64,000 nucleotides of DNA from assembly GCA_015055525.1 (NCBI GenBank), contig SVHZ01000002.1, positions 1 through 64,000 of the forward strand, written 5' to 3'. Under the pieces are notes generated by a model that had not been told where the DNA came from, ran no database searches, and saw only the letters and a list, made by a program, of their open reading frames with translations. Positions 50,170 through 58,646 of this stretch are shown one piece after another (the first letter of the stretch is position 1; each line of letters opens with the position of its first letter). The position numbers and the translations under genes are program-made. The stretch is from Clostridiales bacterium. GTDB taxonomy: Bacteria > Bacillota > Clostridia > Christensenellales > Borkfalkiaceae.

Positions 50170-50400
50170 GAAAAACGGCGCTATGCTTTGTTCTTTGCGT
50201 TTTGTGAAATTCCTGCGACCAACAAGGTCGCTCCCTTCCACAAAAGCGCAAACGCCTCGCCTAGCTTGTTTTTGACGGCTTATACAAATTTTAATAAATT
50301 TTGAGTTAGTCGAGCCTTGCCTAGCTTGTTTTTGACGGCTTATACAAATTTTAATAAATTTTGAGTTGGTCGAGCCTTAAAACGTGCGCTTTTAACTAAT
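50170..50400 (+). repeat. Dispersed hairpin repeat plus 60-bp tandem duplication
   Basis: One copy of the dispersed element (50170-50280): TTTGCG-TTTTGTG (50194-50206) pairs with CACAAAA-G-CGCAAA (50239-50252) around GCGACC/GGTCGC. Its right end, CCTAGCTTGTTTTTGACGGC, is then repeated with an AT-rich extension: positions 50281-50340 and 50341-50400 match over most of their length at an exact 60-bp offset. No gene is seen. Confidence 0.7.
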
Positions 50401-50449
50401 TTTGCGAGCAAGGCATAAGCCGTTTTTGTAAAAAATCAATTAAAAATCG

Positions 50450-50756
50450 TTGACATAAAGTCAATTTAGTGTTAAATTAATAATAATTTAATTAAAGGCA
50501 ATGACGAAAAGTCCTTGTATTAAAGCTCGTTTACAGAGAACGGCGTTTGGTGCGAGCCGTAGCGAGAAGATATAAGGTTGTAGTTTCCGAGCCGAGAAGA
50601 AGAAAGCAAAATAGCAAGTAGAACTTCTCCGTGATTTCTGCGTTAATGAATAGGAATTGTTAGATTCTAAAGTGGCAACTATCAGGTTGCAAATTGAGTG
50701 GTACCGCGGGATAAAACTCGTCTCAAAGTTTACTAGACTATGGGACGGGTTTTTTT
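50450..50756 (+). promoter_or_regulatory. T-box riboswitch, valine specifier (GTA)
   Basis: Promoter TTGACA (50450-50455), 17 bp, TAAATT (50473-50478). Stem I begins at ATGACGAAAAG (50501), with ACAGAGAACGGCG...TGGTG at the apex. Aligned on the shared TTCCGAG flank, the specifier is GTA (50580-50582). The T-box TGGTACCGCG is at 50699-50708 and the terminator ACTCGTCTCA...TGGGACGGGT with a T run ends at 50756. It should respond to uncharged tRNA-Val. Confidence 0.88.
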
Positions 50757-50781
50757 AACACCGTTCCGCAAAAGGATAAAC

Positions 50782-53064
50782 ATGGAACAACTTACTATCA
50801 AAATTCAAGAAATAGCAAACAGAATTAAGGAACTTCGCTTAATAGAAAACCTTTCGATTTCCGATATGGCTTTCAAAACGGGCGTTAGCGAAGAAGAGTA
50901 CCTAAATTGTGAAAACGGCAAGAGCGATTTGAACTTTGCCTTTATTTATCGTTGCGCAAACGCGTTAAAAGTTGACGTTACCGATATTATAGAAGGTTAC
51001 AGCCCTAAACTTAAAGCCTTCACGGTAACTAGAAGTGGTAACGGTCAAAACGTAGGTAACGCTCACGGTATGACGTATTATAACTTGGCAAGTTCTTTTA
51101 GGTCTAGAATTGCAGAACCTTTGTTCGTAGTTAGCAAATATTCCGATGAAGAGCAAGATAAGCCTTTAGAACTTACCACGCACGACGGTCAAGAATGTGA
51201 TATTATCGTCGACGGTAACTTGCTTGTTCAAGTGGGCAATCACAAAGTAGTGTTAAACCCGGGTGACAGTATTTATTATAATTCTGAAGCACCGCACGGT
51301 TTAAGGGCGGTTGGCGGAAAAGATTGTACTTTCTACGCAATCGTATTAAATCCGACGGGCGAGCCTATTCCCGAACTTAAAGAAAGCAAGATTATCGAGA
51401 GCAAGTCTAAACTTATCGACGATGGCAAGAAACCGAGAATTTACAAAAACTTTATAGACGTTGATCGTAACGAAAACGGAACGCCTACTAAAATTGAGTT
51501 CAAAAATCACGAAAAATTCAACTTTGCTTTCGACGTTATGGACGAGATTGCCGAAAAGGACCCTGACAAACTTGCTATGCTCCATATCTCGAAGGATAAA
51601 ACTGAAAGAAGATTTACCTTCAAGGATATTAAAAAGGAATCTAACCGCGCGGCAAACTATTTTAAGTCGCTTGGAATTAAAAAGGGCGATAGAGTTTTAC
51701 TCGTATTAAAGCGCCATTATCAATATTGGTTTGCAATGCTCGGTCTTAACAAACTCGGCGCGATTGCAATTCCTGCAACCAACCAACTTCAACCGCACGA
51801 TTTTGAATATCGTTTCAATGCGGCTGGCGTATCTGCGGTTATTTCTACGATAGACGATAATATTCCGTCGCGTATCGAAGAAACTTTACCCGCTTGCCCC
51901 GGCGTTACTACCAAGATTATAGTAAACGGCGAGCGTGAAGGTTGGCGCACTTTTGACGAAGAGTATAAACTTTTCTCAACTCATTTTGAAAAGACTGAAG
52001 ATTGTGCTTGCGGTGAAGACCTTATGCTTATGTTCTTCACGAGTGGAACGACTGGTTATCCAAAGATTGCAGCGCACTCGCACACTTATCCGCTCGGCCA
52101 TTTCCACACGGCTAAGTATTGGCACAACGTTGATCCAAACGGCTTGCACTTTACTATTTCAGATACCGGTTGGGCAAAGGCTATGTGGGGTAAACTCTAC
52201 GGTCAATGGCTTTGCGAAGGCGCGATTTTCGTTTACGACTTCGACCGTTTTGACGCAAGTGAAATTCTCCCGATGTTTGCAAAACATAAAATTACAACTT
52301 TCTGCGCTCCGCCAACAATGCTTAGAATGCTCGTAAAGGAAGATATTTCTAAATACGACCTTTCTTCGGTTAAGCACATGACGACGGCTGGAGAAGCCTT
52401 AAACCCCGAAGTTTACCGTCAATTTGAAAAGATTACCGGTCTTCAAATAATGGAAGGTTTCGGTCAAACGGAAAGCACGATGATTATCGGTAATATGACG
52501 GGCGCTCCGCATAAGATAGGTTCAATGGGCAAGCCCGCTCCGATATACGACGTTGACATTGTTGATAGTGACGGAAGATCCGTAGAAGTTGGTGAAACGG
52601 GCGAAATCGTTATTAAAATCGGCGATAAAGCGCCTTGCGGATTATTCAAAGGTTATTATCGTGATGAAGAAAAGACCAAAGAAGTATGGCACGACGGTTA
52701 TTATCACACGGGCGATACCGCTTGGAGAGATGAAGACGGATTCTATTGGTACGTTGGTAGAGTTGACGACGTTATTAAGTCAAGTGGCTACCGTATCGGA
52801 CCATTTGAGATTGAGTCTGTAATAATGGAACTTCCTTACGTATTAGAGTGTGGCGTTTCCGCTGAACCCGATGAAGTTCGCGGTCAAGTAGTAAAAGCGA
52901 GCATCGTTTTAACCAAAGGAACAGTTCCTAGCGAAGAATTAAAGAAAGAAATTCAAAAATACGTAAAAGAGCATACCGCTCCTTACAAGTATCCAAGAAT
53001 AGTTGTGTTTAGAGATGAGTTGCCCAAGACTATAAGCGGTAAAATCCAAAGAAATAAATTATAA
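50782..53064 (+). CDS. XRE-cupin-acyl-CoA synthetase fusion, Val T-box controlled
   Basis: 760 residues from ATG 50782 behind AAAGGA; an in-frame ATG at 50740 lies in the T-box terminator and cannot be the start. Same three-part architecture as the 47897 product: XRE helix-turn-helix (about 12-75), cupin (about 135-195), acyl-CoA synthetase with FFTSGTTGYPK, YHTGDTAWRDEDG and the C-terminal TISGKIQR lysine. The last 104 residues differ from the paralogue at only four positions while the first half is clearly diverged. By its valine T-box the likely substrate is isobutyrate, an inference. Confidence 0.88.
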   Translation: MEQLTIKIQEIANRIKELRLIENLSISDMAFKTGVSEEEYLNCENGKSDLNFAFIYRCANALKVDVTDIIEGYSPKLKAFTVTRSGNGQNVGNAHGMTYYNLASSFRSRIAEPLFVVSKYSDEEQDKPLELTTHDGQECDIIVDGNLLVQVGNHKVVLNPGDSIYYNSEAPHGLRAVGGKDCTFYAIVLNPTGEPIPELKESKIIESKSKLIDDGKKPRIYKNFIDVDRNENGTPTKIEFKNHEKFNFAFDVMDEIAEKDPDKLAMLHISKDKTERRFTFKDIKKESNRAANYFKSLGIKKGDRVLLVLKRHYQYWFAMLGLNKLGAIAIPATNQLQPHDFEYRFNAAGVSAVISTIDDNIPSRIEETLPACPGVTTKIIVNGEREGWRTFDEEYKLFSTHFEKTEDCACGEDLMLMFFTSGTTGYPKIAAHSHTYPLGHFHTAKYWHNVDPNGLHFTISDTGWAKAMWGKLYGQWLCEGAIFVYDFDRFDASEILPMFAKHKITTFCAPPTMLRMLVKEDISKYDLSSVKHMTTAGEALNPEVYRQFEKITGLQIMEGFGQTESTMIIGNMTGAPHKIGSMGKPAPIYDVDIVDSDGRSVEVGETGEIVIKIGDKAPCGLFKGYYRDEEKTKEVWHDGYYHTGDTAWRDEDGFYWYVGRVDDVIKSSGYRIGPFEIESVIMELPYVLECGVSAEPDEVRGQVVKASIVLTKGTVPSEELKKEIQKYVKEHTAPYKYPRIVVFRDELPKTISGKIQRNKL

Positions 53065-53320
53065 GCGTCGCAATACTGCGTTAACTGTCAAGCCTTTGCG
53101 ATTGCAATGACCAAAAAGGTCTATTGCACCCGACAAAGTCTTGCCGAGCCTTGTCTTGCTTGCTTCTAATTCATTTCTACGAAACAAACTCTAATCCGTT
53201 ATTTACTTCGTTATGCTTTGTTTCTGCCGTCAACTCGTGACCGTAATGACCAAAAAGGTCTATTACGCCCAACGAGATTGCCGTCGAGCCTCGCCTAACT
53301 CGTAACTAACGAATTATAGT
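53065..53320 (+). repeat. Two dispersed hairpin repeats
   Basis: First copy about 53063-53170 with TGCAAT (53103-53108) and ATTGCA (53123-53128) flanking GACC-AAAAA-GGTC. Second copy about 53193-53320 with CGTAAT (53242-53247)/ATTACG (53262-53267) and CTCGT/ACGAG outside it. They fill the gap before the P-loop ATPase gene. No terminator with a T run is seen, so read-through from the Val T-box unit into the downstream genes is possible. Confidence 0.75.
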
Positions 53321-53364
53321 GAGCATAAAATAGGCTTTATTAAAAATCGATTTATAAAAACAAA

Positions 53365-54027
53365 ATGAACGAATTAAAAAGAATAACGATTATTTCAGGG
53401 CATTACGGTAGCGGGAAAACTAATTTTGCCGTAAATCTTGCGTTTAATCTAAAAAAAGATTACGATAAAGTTGCCGTTGCCGACCTTGATATAGTCAATC
53501 CGTATTTTAGAACTAAAGATAGCATTGAAGATTTCAATTCAAGAAATATCCGTTTGATTTCTTCCGAGTACGCTGGCTCTAACGTAGATATTCCCGCTCT
53601 TCCGCAAGAGATGTACGCTATAACCGACGATAAAAGTTATCAAATGATAGTTGACGTTGGTGGGGACGATAGGGGAGCGTTGGCGCTCGGTAGGTTAACG
53701 CCCAAAATCTTAGAAGAAAACGACTATGATATGCTACTCGTTGTAAACTGCTACCGTCCGCTCACGCCTGACGTAAATTCTACGATAGAAGTTGCAAAAG
53801 AGATAGAAACTGCGTGCAAGATTAAATTCACGGGAGTTATAAACAACTCTAATCTCGGTGAACTCACCACCGGGGAAGACGTTTTAACTTCTCTATCCTA
53901 CGCCGAAGAAATAGCAAAGGCGTTAAACGTAAAAGTAAAATATACCACCGTAAAACAAAGTTTATACGGTGAGTTGAAAGATAAAATAAAAAATCTTTAT
54001 CCTATGACTTTACAGAAAAAGATATAA
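53365..54027 (+). CDS. MinD/CobQ-like P-loop ATPase, accessory gene of the oxidoreductase operon
   Basis: 220 residues. The P-loop is ISGHYGSGKTNFAVNLA (9-25), with DLDIVNPYFRTKD and MIVDVGGDDRGALALG as switch and Walker B regions. No signal or membrane segment. It lies 11 bp before the ferredoxin subunit. Its role is unknown; a cofactor or cluster assembly function for the oxidoreductase is a guess. No Shine-Dalgarno is visible. A TATAAA lies six bases before the ATG, hinting at a leaderless start, but its -35 is poor. Confidence 0.82.
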   Translation: MNELKRITIISGHYGSGKTNFAVNLAFNLKKDYDKVAVADLDIVNPYFRTKDSIEDFNSRNIRLISSEYAGSNVDIPALPQEMYAITDDKSYQMIVDVGGDDRGALALGRLTPKILEENDYDMLLVVNCYRPLTPDVNSTIEVAKEIETACKIKFTGVINNSNLGELTTGEDVLTSLSYAEEIAKALNVKVKYTTVKQSLYGELKDKIKNLYPMTLQKKI

Positions 54028-54038
54028 AGGAGAAAATT

Positions 54039-54245
54039 ATGGCAAAACTTACAATTAACGTTGATAATTGCAAAGGCTGTGGACTTTGCGTTGATGTTTG
54101 CCCAAAGAAAGTTTTAGAACTTTCAGCAAATAAAATTAACAAAAAAGGGCATAAGCCCGTTGAAGCGGTTAGGGAACAAGACTGCATCGGTTGCGCTTTC
54201 TGCGCTACGATGTGTCCTGACTGCATTATAAGAGTGGAGAAATAA
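54039..54245 (+). CDS. 2-oxoacid:ferredoxin oxidoreductase, ferredoxin (delta) subunit
   Basis: 68 residues behind AAAGGAG. Two 4Fe-4S motifs are seen: CKGCGLCVDVCP and CIGCAFCATMCP. It is the electron-transfer subunit of the VorDBAC/KorDABC type enzyme encoded by the next three genes, 5 bp apart or less. Confidence 0.94.
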   Translation: MAKLTINVDNCKGCGLCVDVCPKKVLELSANKINKKGHKPVEAVREQDCIGCAFCATMCPDCIIRVEK

Positions 54246-54249
54246 GACT

Positions 54250-55308
54250 ATGGCAAATAAAGTTTTAATGAAAGGAAACGAAGCAATAGCCGAAGCGGCA
54301 ATCAAAGCAGGTTGCATGCACTATTTCGGTTATCCCATAACTCCGCAAACGGAAATTGCCGCTTATATGGCTAAGAAGATGCCTAAAATAGGTGGAACTT
54401 TCTTACAAGCGGAAAGTGAAATTGCCGCAATCAATATGGTTTACGGCGTATCTGCGGCTGGTTATAGAGTAATGACTAGTTCTTCAAGCCCGGGCATTTC
54501 GCTTAAAAGCGAAGGTTTATCATACCTTGCCGGCGCTGATCTTCCCGCAGTTGTAATCAACGTTCAACGCGGTGGCCCCGGTCTTGGCGGTATTCAACCT
54601 AGCCAATCAGATTATTTTCAAGCAACTCGCGGTGGCGGTCACGGTGACTTCCACATGATAGTTCTTGCTCCGGGTAGCGTTCAAGAAATGGCGTCTTTGA
54701 CGGTAAAGGGTTTTGAACTTGCAGATAAATATAGAATGACGTCTATGATACTTGCAGACGGTACGATGGGTCAAATGATGGAACCTGTTGAACTTGACTT
54801 TGAAGTTGCGCCTGCGCCTAATAAGCCTTGGGCAACTAACGGCACTAAGATGCAGAGAAAGCACAATATCGTAAACTCTTTATCTCTTATTCCTGAAGAA
54901 CTTGAAAAGTTCAACTTTGCTCGTTACGAAAGATACAAACAAATCGAAGAAACGGAAGCAATGTGGGAAGAATATAAAGTAGACGATGCTGAAATTATCG
55001 TTACCGCTTACGGTATTGCGTCAAGAGTAACTAAGAACGCTGTTGACGAAGCGAGAAAGAAAGGCATTAAAGTAGGCTTAATCCGTCCTATTACGGTATG
55101 GCCGTTCCCCAAGAAAGCATACGAAAAAATCGTAGGTAAAGCAAAGCATATCGTTTGCGTAGAACTTTCTATGGGTCAAATGATTGAAGACGTTAAACTT
55201 TCGGTTGAATGTAAAGTACCCGTTACTTTATGCAACCGTGCAGGCGGTATGATTCCGTCAACCGAGCAAGTACTTGCAGAGATTGAAAAATACGCAAAGG
55301 GGGAATAA
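54250..55308 (+). CDS. 2-oxoacid:ferredoxin oxidoreductase, alpha subunit (VorB/KorA type)
   Basis: 352 residues. The N-terminal pyrimidine-binding domain has [17 protein letters not shown] and [32 protein letters not shown] and [12 protein letters not shown] follow, and the C-terminal domain II has [18 protein letters not shown]. The enzyme interconverts a 2-oxoacid and its acyl-CoA with CO2 and ferredoxin. With IlvE downstream, branched-chain 2-oxoacids are the likely substrates. 2-Oxoglutarate cannot be excluded by sequence. Confidence 0.94.
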   Translation: MANKVLMKGNEAIAEAAIKAGCMHYFGYPITPQTEIAAYMAKKMPKIGGTFLQAESEIAAINMVYGVSAAGYRVMTSSSSPGISLKSEGLSYLAGADLPAVVINVQRGGPGLGGIQPSQSDYFQATRGGGHGDFHMIVLAPGSVQEMASLTVKGFELADKYRMTSMILADGTMGQMMEPVELDFEVAPAPNKPWATNGTKMQRKHNIVNSLSLIPEELEKFNFARYERYKQIEETEAMWEEYKVDDAEIIVTAYGIASRVTKNAVDEARKKGIKVGLIRPITVWPFPKKAYEKIVGKAKHIVCVELSMGQMIEDVKLSVECKVPVTLCNRAGGMIPSTEQVLAEIEKYAKGE

Positions 55309-55312
55309 GAAA

Positions 55313-56068
55313 ATGGCAGTAGTATTTGATAAACCTAAATCACTTGCAGATATTTCTATGCACTATTGCCCCGGTTGTACTCACGGCATAGTTCATAGAT
55401 TAGTTGCCGAAGTTATCGACGAACTCGGCATTGAAGGAAGAACTATCGGTATTGCTCCCGTAGGTTGTTCAGTTATGGCGTACAATTATTTTAATTGCGA
55501 TATGATTGAAGCCGCTCACGGTAGAGCGCCTGCCGTTGCAACGGGCGTTAAAAGAGCAAACCCAGAAGAACATATCGTTTTCACTTATCAAGGTGACGGT
55601 GACTTAGCGTCAATCGGTATGGCTGAAACCGTTCACGCAGCCGCTCGTAATGAAAACATTACGATAATCTTTATAAACAACGCAATTTACGGTATGACGG
55701 GTGGTCAAATGGCGCCCACTTCTCTTCCAGGTCAAGTAACTCAAACTTCTCCGTACGGTAGAGACGTTCAAGCTTGCGGTTTCCCCGTTAGAGTTTGCGA
55801 AATGCTCTCAACTTTAGACGGCCCTGAATACCTTGAAAGAGTAACCGTAAACAGCGTTAAAGCAGTTAAGAACGCCAAGAAGGCAATCAAAAAAGCCTTC
55901 CAAAACCAAATTGACAAGAAAGGTTTCTCACTCGTTGAAGTTTTATCAACTTGCCCAACCAACTGGGGTTTAACTCCTAAGGACGCTCTTAAATGGGTAG
56001 ACGAAAAGATGATTCCGTATTATCCGCTCGGCGTTTACAAAGATAGATCTAATAAGGAGAGTAAATAA
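55313..56068 (+). CDS. 2-oxoacid:ferredoxin oxidoreductase, beta subunit (VorA/KorB type)
   Basis: 251 residues from ATG 55313 behind AAGGGGG; a frame opening at 55274 lies inside the alpha gene. The thiamine diphosphate motif is [11 protein letters not shown] through [11 protein letters not shown], and cluster cysteines start with HYCPGCTHG. It holds the TPP cofactor of the complex. Confidence 0.94.
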   Translation: MAVVFDKPKSLADISMHYCPGCTHGIVHRLVAEVIDELGIEGRTIGIAPVGCSVMAYNYFNCDMIEAAHGRAPAVATGVKRANPEEHIVFTYQGDGDLASIGMAETVHAAARNENITIIFINNAIYGMTGGQMAPTSLPGQVTQTSPYGRDVQACGFPVRVCEMLSTLDGPEYLERVTVNSVKAVKNAKKAIKKAFQNQIDKKGFSLVEVLSTCPTNWGLTPKDALKWVDEKMIPYYPLGVYKDRSNKESK

Positions 56069-56070
56069 TT

Positions 56071-56610
56071 ATGAAAACTACTAAATATTTATTCTCTGGT
56101 TTCGGTGGTCAAGGCATACTTTTCTCTGGTAAGTTTTTAGCATACAAAGGCTTAACCGACGAAAAGAACGTAAGTTGGCTTCCGTCTTACGGCCCTGAAA
56201 TGCGTGGCGGTACGGCAAGTTGTTCGGTTATCGTTAGCGATGAAAGTATAGGTTCTCCTATCGTTGACGCGCCTGACGTTTTAATCGCAATGAACCTTCC
56301 ATCGCTTGATAAGTTTGAAAATACCGTAAGAGCGGGCGGAACTATCATACTTGATAGCACCTTGATTGATAGAAAGGTAAACAGAACTGACGTTGAAGTT
56401 ATTTATCTTCCTGCAACTCGTTTGGCAAGTGAAAACAACTGTCCTACGCTTGCAAACATGATTATCGTTGGCAAACTCTTAAAAGTTACCGGCGAATACG
56501 ATGAAAATTCCATTGAAGCAACTCTTAAAAAGGTAATATCTGCTAAGCGTGCAGACATGCTTGAAGTTAATAAAAAAGCAATGGAAATAGGAGCGAACTA
56601 TGGAGATTAA
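56071..56610 (+). CDS. 2-oxoacid:ferredoxin oxidoreductase, gamma subunit
   Basis: 179 residues. [16 protein letters not shown] at the N-terminus and [22 protein letters not shown] are diagnostic of the gamma (CoA-binding) subunit. The gene is 2 bp after the beta gene and overlaps the aminotransferase by 11 bp, which ties the oxidoreductase to amino acid metabolism. Confidence 0.94.
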   Translation: MKTTKYLFSGFGGQGILFSGKFLAYKGLTDEKNVSWLPSYGPEMRGGTASCSVIVSDESIGSPIVDAPDVLIAMNLPSLDKFENTVRAGGTIILDSTLIDRKVNRTDVEVIYLPATRLASENNCPTLANMIIVGKLLKVTGEYDENSIEATLKKVISAKRADMLEVNKKAMEIGANYGD

Positions 56611-57661
56611 AATTCAATTAACAAGCAATAAAAAAGTAAAACCCGATAGTAGCGTGCTTGGTTTCGGTAAATACTTTACCGACCACATGGCTATGATAAC
56701 TTGGAACGCGGAAAAAGGTTGGCACAACGCGAGAATAGTTCCGTTTGAAAACCTTTCTATTCACCCTGCAAGCACCGTTCTTCACTACGGCGCTGAAATC
56801 TTCGAAGGCTTAAAAGCGTATAGAAGAAAAGACGGTGGTGTTCAAATGTTTAGACCTATGGAAAACGTTAAAAGACTTAATCGTTCGGCTGAAAGACTTT
56901 GCCTTCCAACTATTGATGAAGACGTTGCTTTTGAATTGCTCACAAAGTTTGTTGAAATTGAGCAAGAGTGGACTCCGAGCGCAAGCGGAACTTCGTTATA
57001 TTTAAGACCGTTTATGTTTGGTAACGACGAAGCGTTAGGCGTTCACGCCGTTCACAACGCAGAGTTCGTAATTATCGCGTCACCCGTTGGCAGTTATTAT
57101 AAAGAAGGTATCAACCCCGTAAAGATTATGATTGAAAACGAAGACGTTAGAGCCGTTCGCGGTGGTACGGGTTATGCTAAATGCGGTGGTAACTACGCTG
57201 CATCAACAAGAGCGGGCAAGCGCGCCGAAGATAAAGGCTACTCTCAAGTTTTATGGCTTGACGGCGTTGAAAGAAAGTATATCGAAGAAGTTGGCGCAAT
57301 GAACGTTATGTTCAAGATCAACGGAAAAATCGTAACGCCTATGCTTTCAGGCTCAATTCTTCCGGGTATTACGAGAATGAGTTGTATTGAAGTGTTAAAA
57401 TCAAAGGGCTTTGAAGTTGAAGAAAGGCTTTTATCGGTTGACGAACTTTTAGACGCTATGAAAACGGGCGCTTTAGAAGAAGCGTTCGGTTGCGGAACTG
57501 CTGCGGTAATTTCACCTATCGGTGAACTTATGTACGACGGGGTTAAATATCCCGTATCAGGTGGAAAAATTGGCGAAGTTACTCAAATGCTTTACGACAC
57601 TTTAACTGGTATTCAATGGGGTACTGTTGAAGATAAGTTCGGCTGGATATATAAGATATAA
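56600..57661 (+). CDS. ilvE: Branched-chain amino acid aminotransferase
   Basis: 353 residues, fold-type IV PLP enzyme. HYGAEIFEGLKAYRR at about 65, the PLP lysine at about 194 in GYAKCGGNYAAS, YIEEVGAMN and FGCGTAAVISPIG mark IlvE. It transaminates 2-oxoisovalerate, 3-methyl-2-oxopentanoate and 4-methyl-2-oxopentanoate to Val, Ile and Leu. The 11-bp overlap with the gamma subunit implies translational coupling. Confidence 0.95.
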   Translation: MEIKIQLTSNKKVKPDSSVLGFGKYFTDHMAMITWNAEKGWHNARIVPFENLSIHPASTVLHYGAEIFEGLKAYRRKDGGVQMFRPMENVKRLNRSAERLCLPTIDEDVAFELLTKFVEIEQEWTPSASGTSLYLRPFMFGNDEALGVHAVHNAEFVIIASPVGSYYKEGINPVKIMIENEDVRAVRGGTGYAKCGGNYAASTRAGKRAEDKGYSQVLWLDGVERKYIEEVGAMNVMFKINGKIVTPMLSGSILPGITRMSCIEVLKSKGFEVEERLLSVDELLDAMKTGALEEAFGCGTAAVISPIGELMYDGVKYPVSGGKIGEVTQMLYDTLTGIQWGTVEDKFGWIYKI

Positions 57662-57676
57662 TTTTAAGACATAAAA

Positions 57677-57706
57677 AATGCAAGGCTCGATGCCTTGCTT
57701 TTTTTA
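57677..57706 (+). terminator. Terminator of the oxidoreductase-ilvE operon
   Basis: GCAAGGC pairs with GCCTTGC around TCGAT, followed by seven T. Confidence 0.9.
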
Positions 57707-57708
57707 TT

Positions 57709-57830
57709 CCGTTATAAACGGCGCTATGCTTTGTTCTTTGCAGTTTTCCGAAATTCCTGCGACCAACAAGGTCGCTCCCTTTCCCAAAAACGCAAACGCC
57801 TCGCCTAACTTGTTTTTGACGCCTTAAAAT
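57709..57830 (+). repeat. Dispersed hairpin repeat
   Basis: A copy with left end CCGTTATAAACGGCGCTATGC, centre GCGACC (57759-57764) AACAA GGTCGC (57770-57775), and right end CTCGCCTAACTTGTTTTTGACGCCTTAAAAT. It is closest to the copy at 50170. Confidence 0.75.
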
Positions 57831-57854
57831 AGATTTCAACTCAACTTTGAGTTA

Positions 57855-57955
57855 AGCGTGGGCTTGATGCCCGCGCTTTTTTAACGTAAAGTTACAACTA
57901 AAAATGCGTGGACTTGATGCCCCCGCTTTTTTAGCGTAAAATTACAACCAAAAAA
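57855..57955 (+). repeat. Tandem pair of terminator-like hairpin units
   Basis: Two units of about 50 bp: GCGTGGGC-TTGAT-GCCCGCGC followed by T6, AACGTAAAGTTACAACTAAAAAT, then a diverged copy GCGTGGAC-TTGAT-GCCCCCGC with T6. They follow the operon terminator, giving three T-tract hairpins in about 250 bp. Confidence 0.65.
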
Positions 57956-58500
57956 TAAAACAAGTCACATTTTAATAAATAAAAGTCACTTTAAGTTATT
58001 TATTGCTCTTTTCATAGCAAGTAAAATATAATTAGACTCGTGCGTGTATCCAAATATAGTAAAAATAGTTTTAATTTTAATTAAATCTAACTTTTTGGAT
58101 AGAATTTTGCGGTTTTTGAGTAGAATTGGCTATTTTGTAGATGTATAATAAGATTGAGAAGTTGTATAAGTTTAACGAGAAAAAACTTTGCAATTTATAA
58201 AATATTTGGCAGTTTGTACAAATAAACTTACTTCAAAAGTCAATATTTATACAATTAAAGTCAAATATAGAGTAGTTATTGACTTTTAGTCATATTAAAA
58301 TTAAATTATAAACTTGCATAATTTGAATTAAATTATACATAGTTTTATTAAAATTATCGATAACTTTTATTTCTAATAAAAGAAAAATACAGCGAATATT
58401 CGCTGTTTTGTGTTTACACACAAAACACACAGCATTGACGGGCTTAAAAAATTAAACTTGTTGAAAACTTGTTAGAAAGTTTTTATAGGGGGAATTTATT
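57956..58500 (+). other. Very AT-rich leader region of the surface-protein locus
   Basis: No gene is seen. AAAGTCA-type heptamers recur (near 57963, 57985, 58237, 58257 and, inverted, 58279), and a weak promoter TTGACT (58279-58284), 17 bp, TAAATT is possible. A perfect 18-bp palindrome ACAGCGAATATTCGCTGT (58389-58406) is followed by TTTTGTG/CACAAAA (58406-58425). The peptide gene that follows has an unusually G-rich ribosome site (TATAGGGGG). Confidence 0.5.
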
Positions 58501-58632
58501 ATGAAAAAATCCTATTTAACTCCGTCGATTAACGTTGTTAACTACAACGTGGTTGACATTGTTACTACGTCTGTAACCACAAGTTACGCACACGTGAAAG
58601 AAAGTTGGCTTGAGTCCGACTGGCTTGCTTAA
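58501..58632 (+). CDS. 43-residue peptide gene upstream of the surface protein
   Basis: ATG 58501 follows TATAGGGGG by 8 bases, and TAA is at 58630. The product begins MKKSYLTPSINVVNYN and ends ESWLESDWLA. There is no hydrophobic signal, but there is a TTS-V-TTS centre and a Trp-rich acidic tail. The stop is 14 bp before the large surface-protein gene, whose ribosome site TAGGGGGGG follows directly. Codon usage and spacing support a real gene. Function unknown: a precursor peptide, small regulator or leader peptide are possibilities. Confidence 0.65.
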   Translation: MKKSYLTPSINVVNYNVVDIVTTSVTTSYAHVKESWLESDWLA

Positions 58633-58646
58633 TAGGGGGGGAGATT

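Noticed and set aside
50740-50781. Upstream in-frame start of the second ligase
   Set aside because: The ATG is inside the T-box terminator stem. ATG 50782 has AAAGGA at the right distance.
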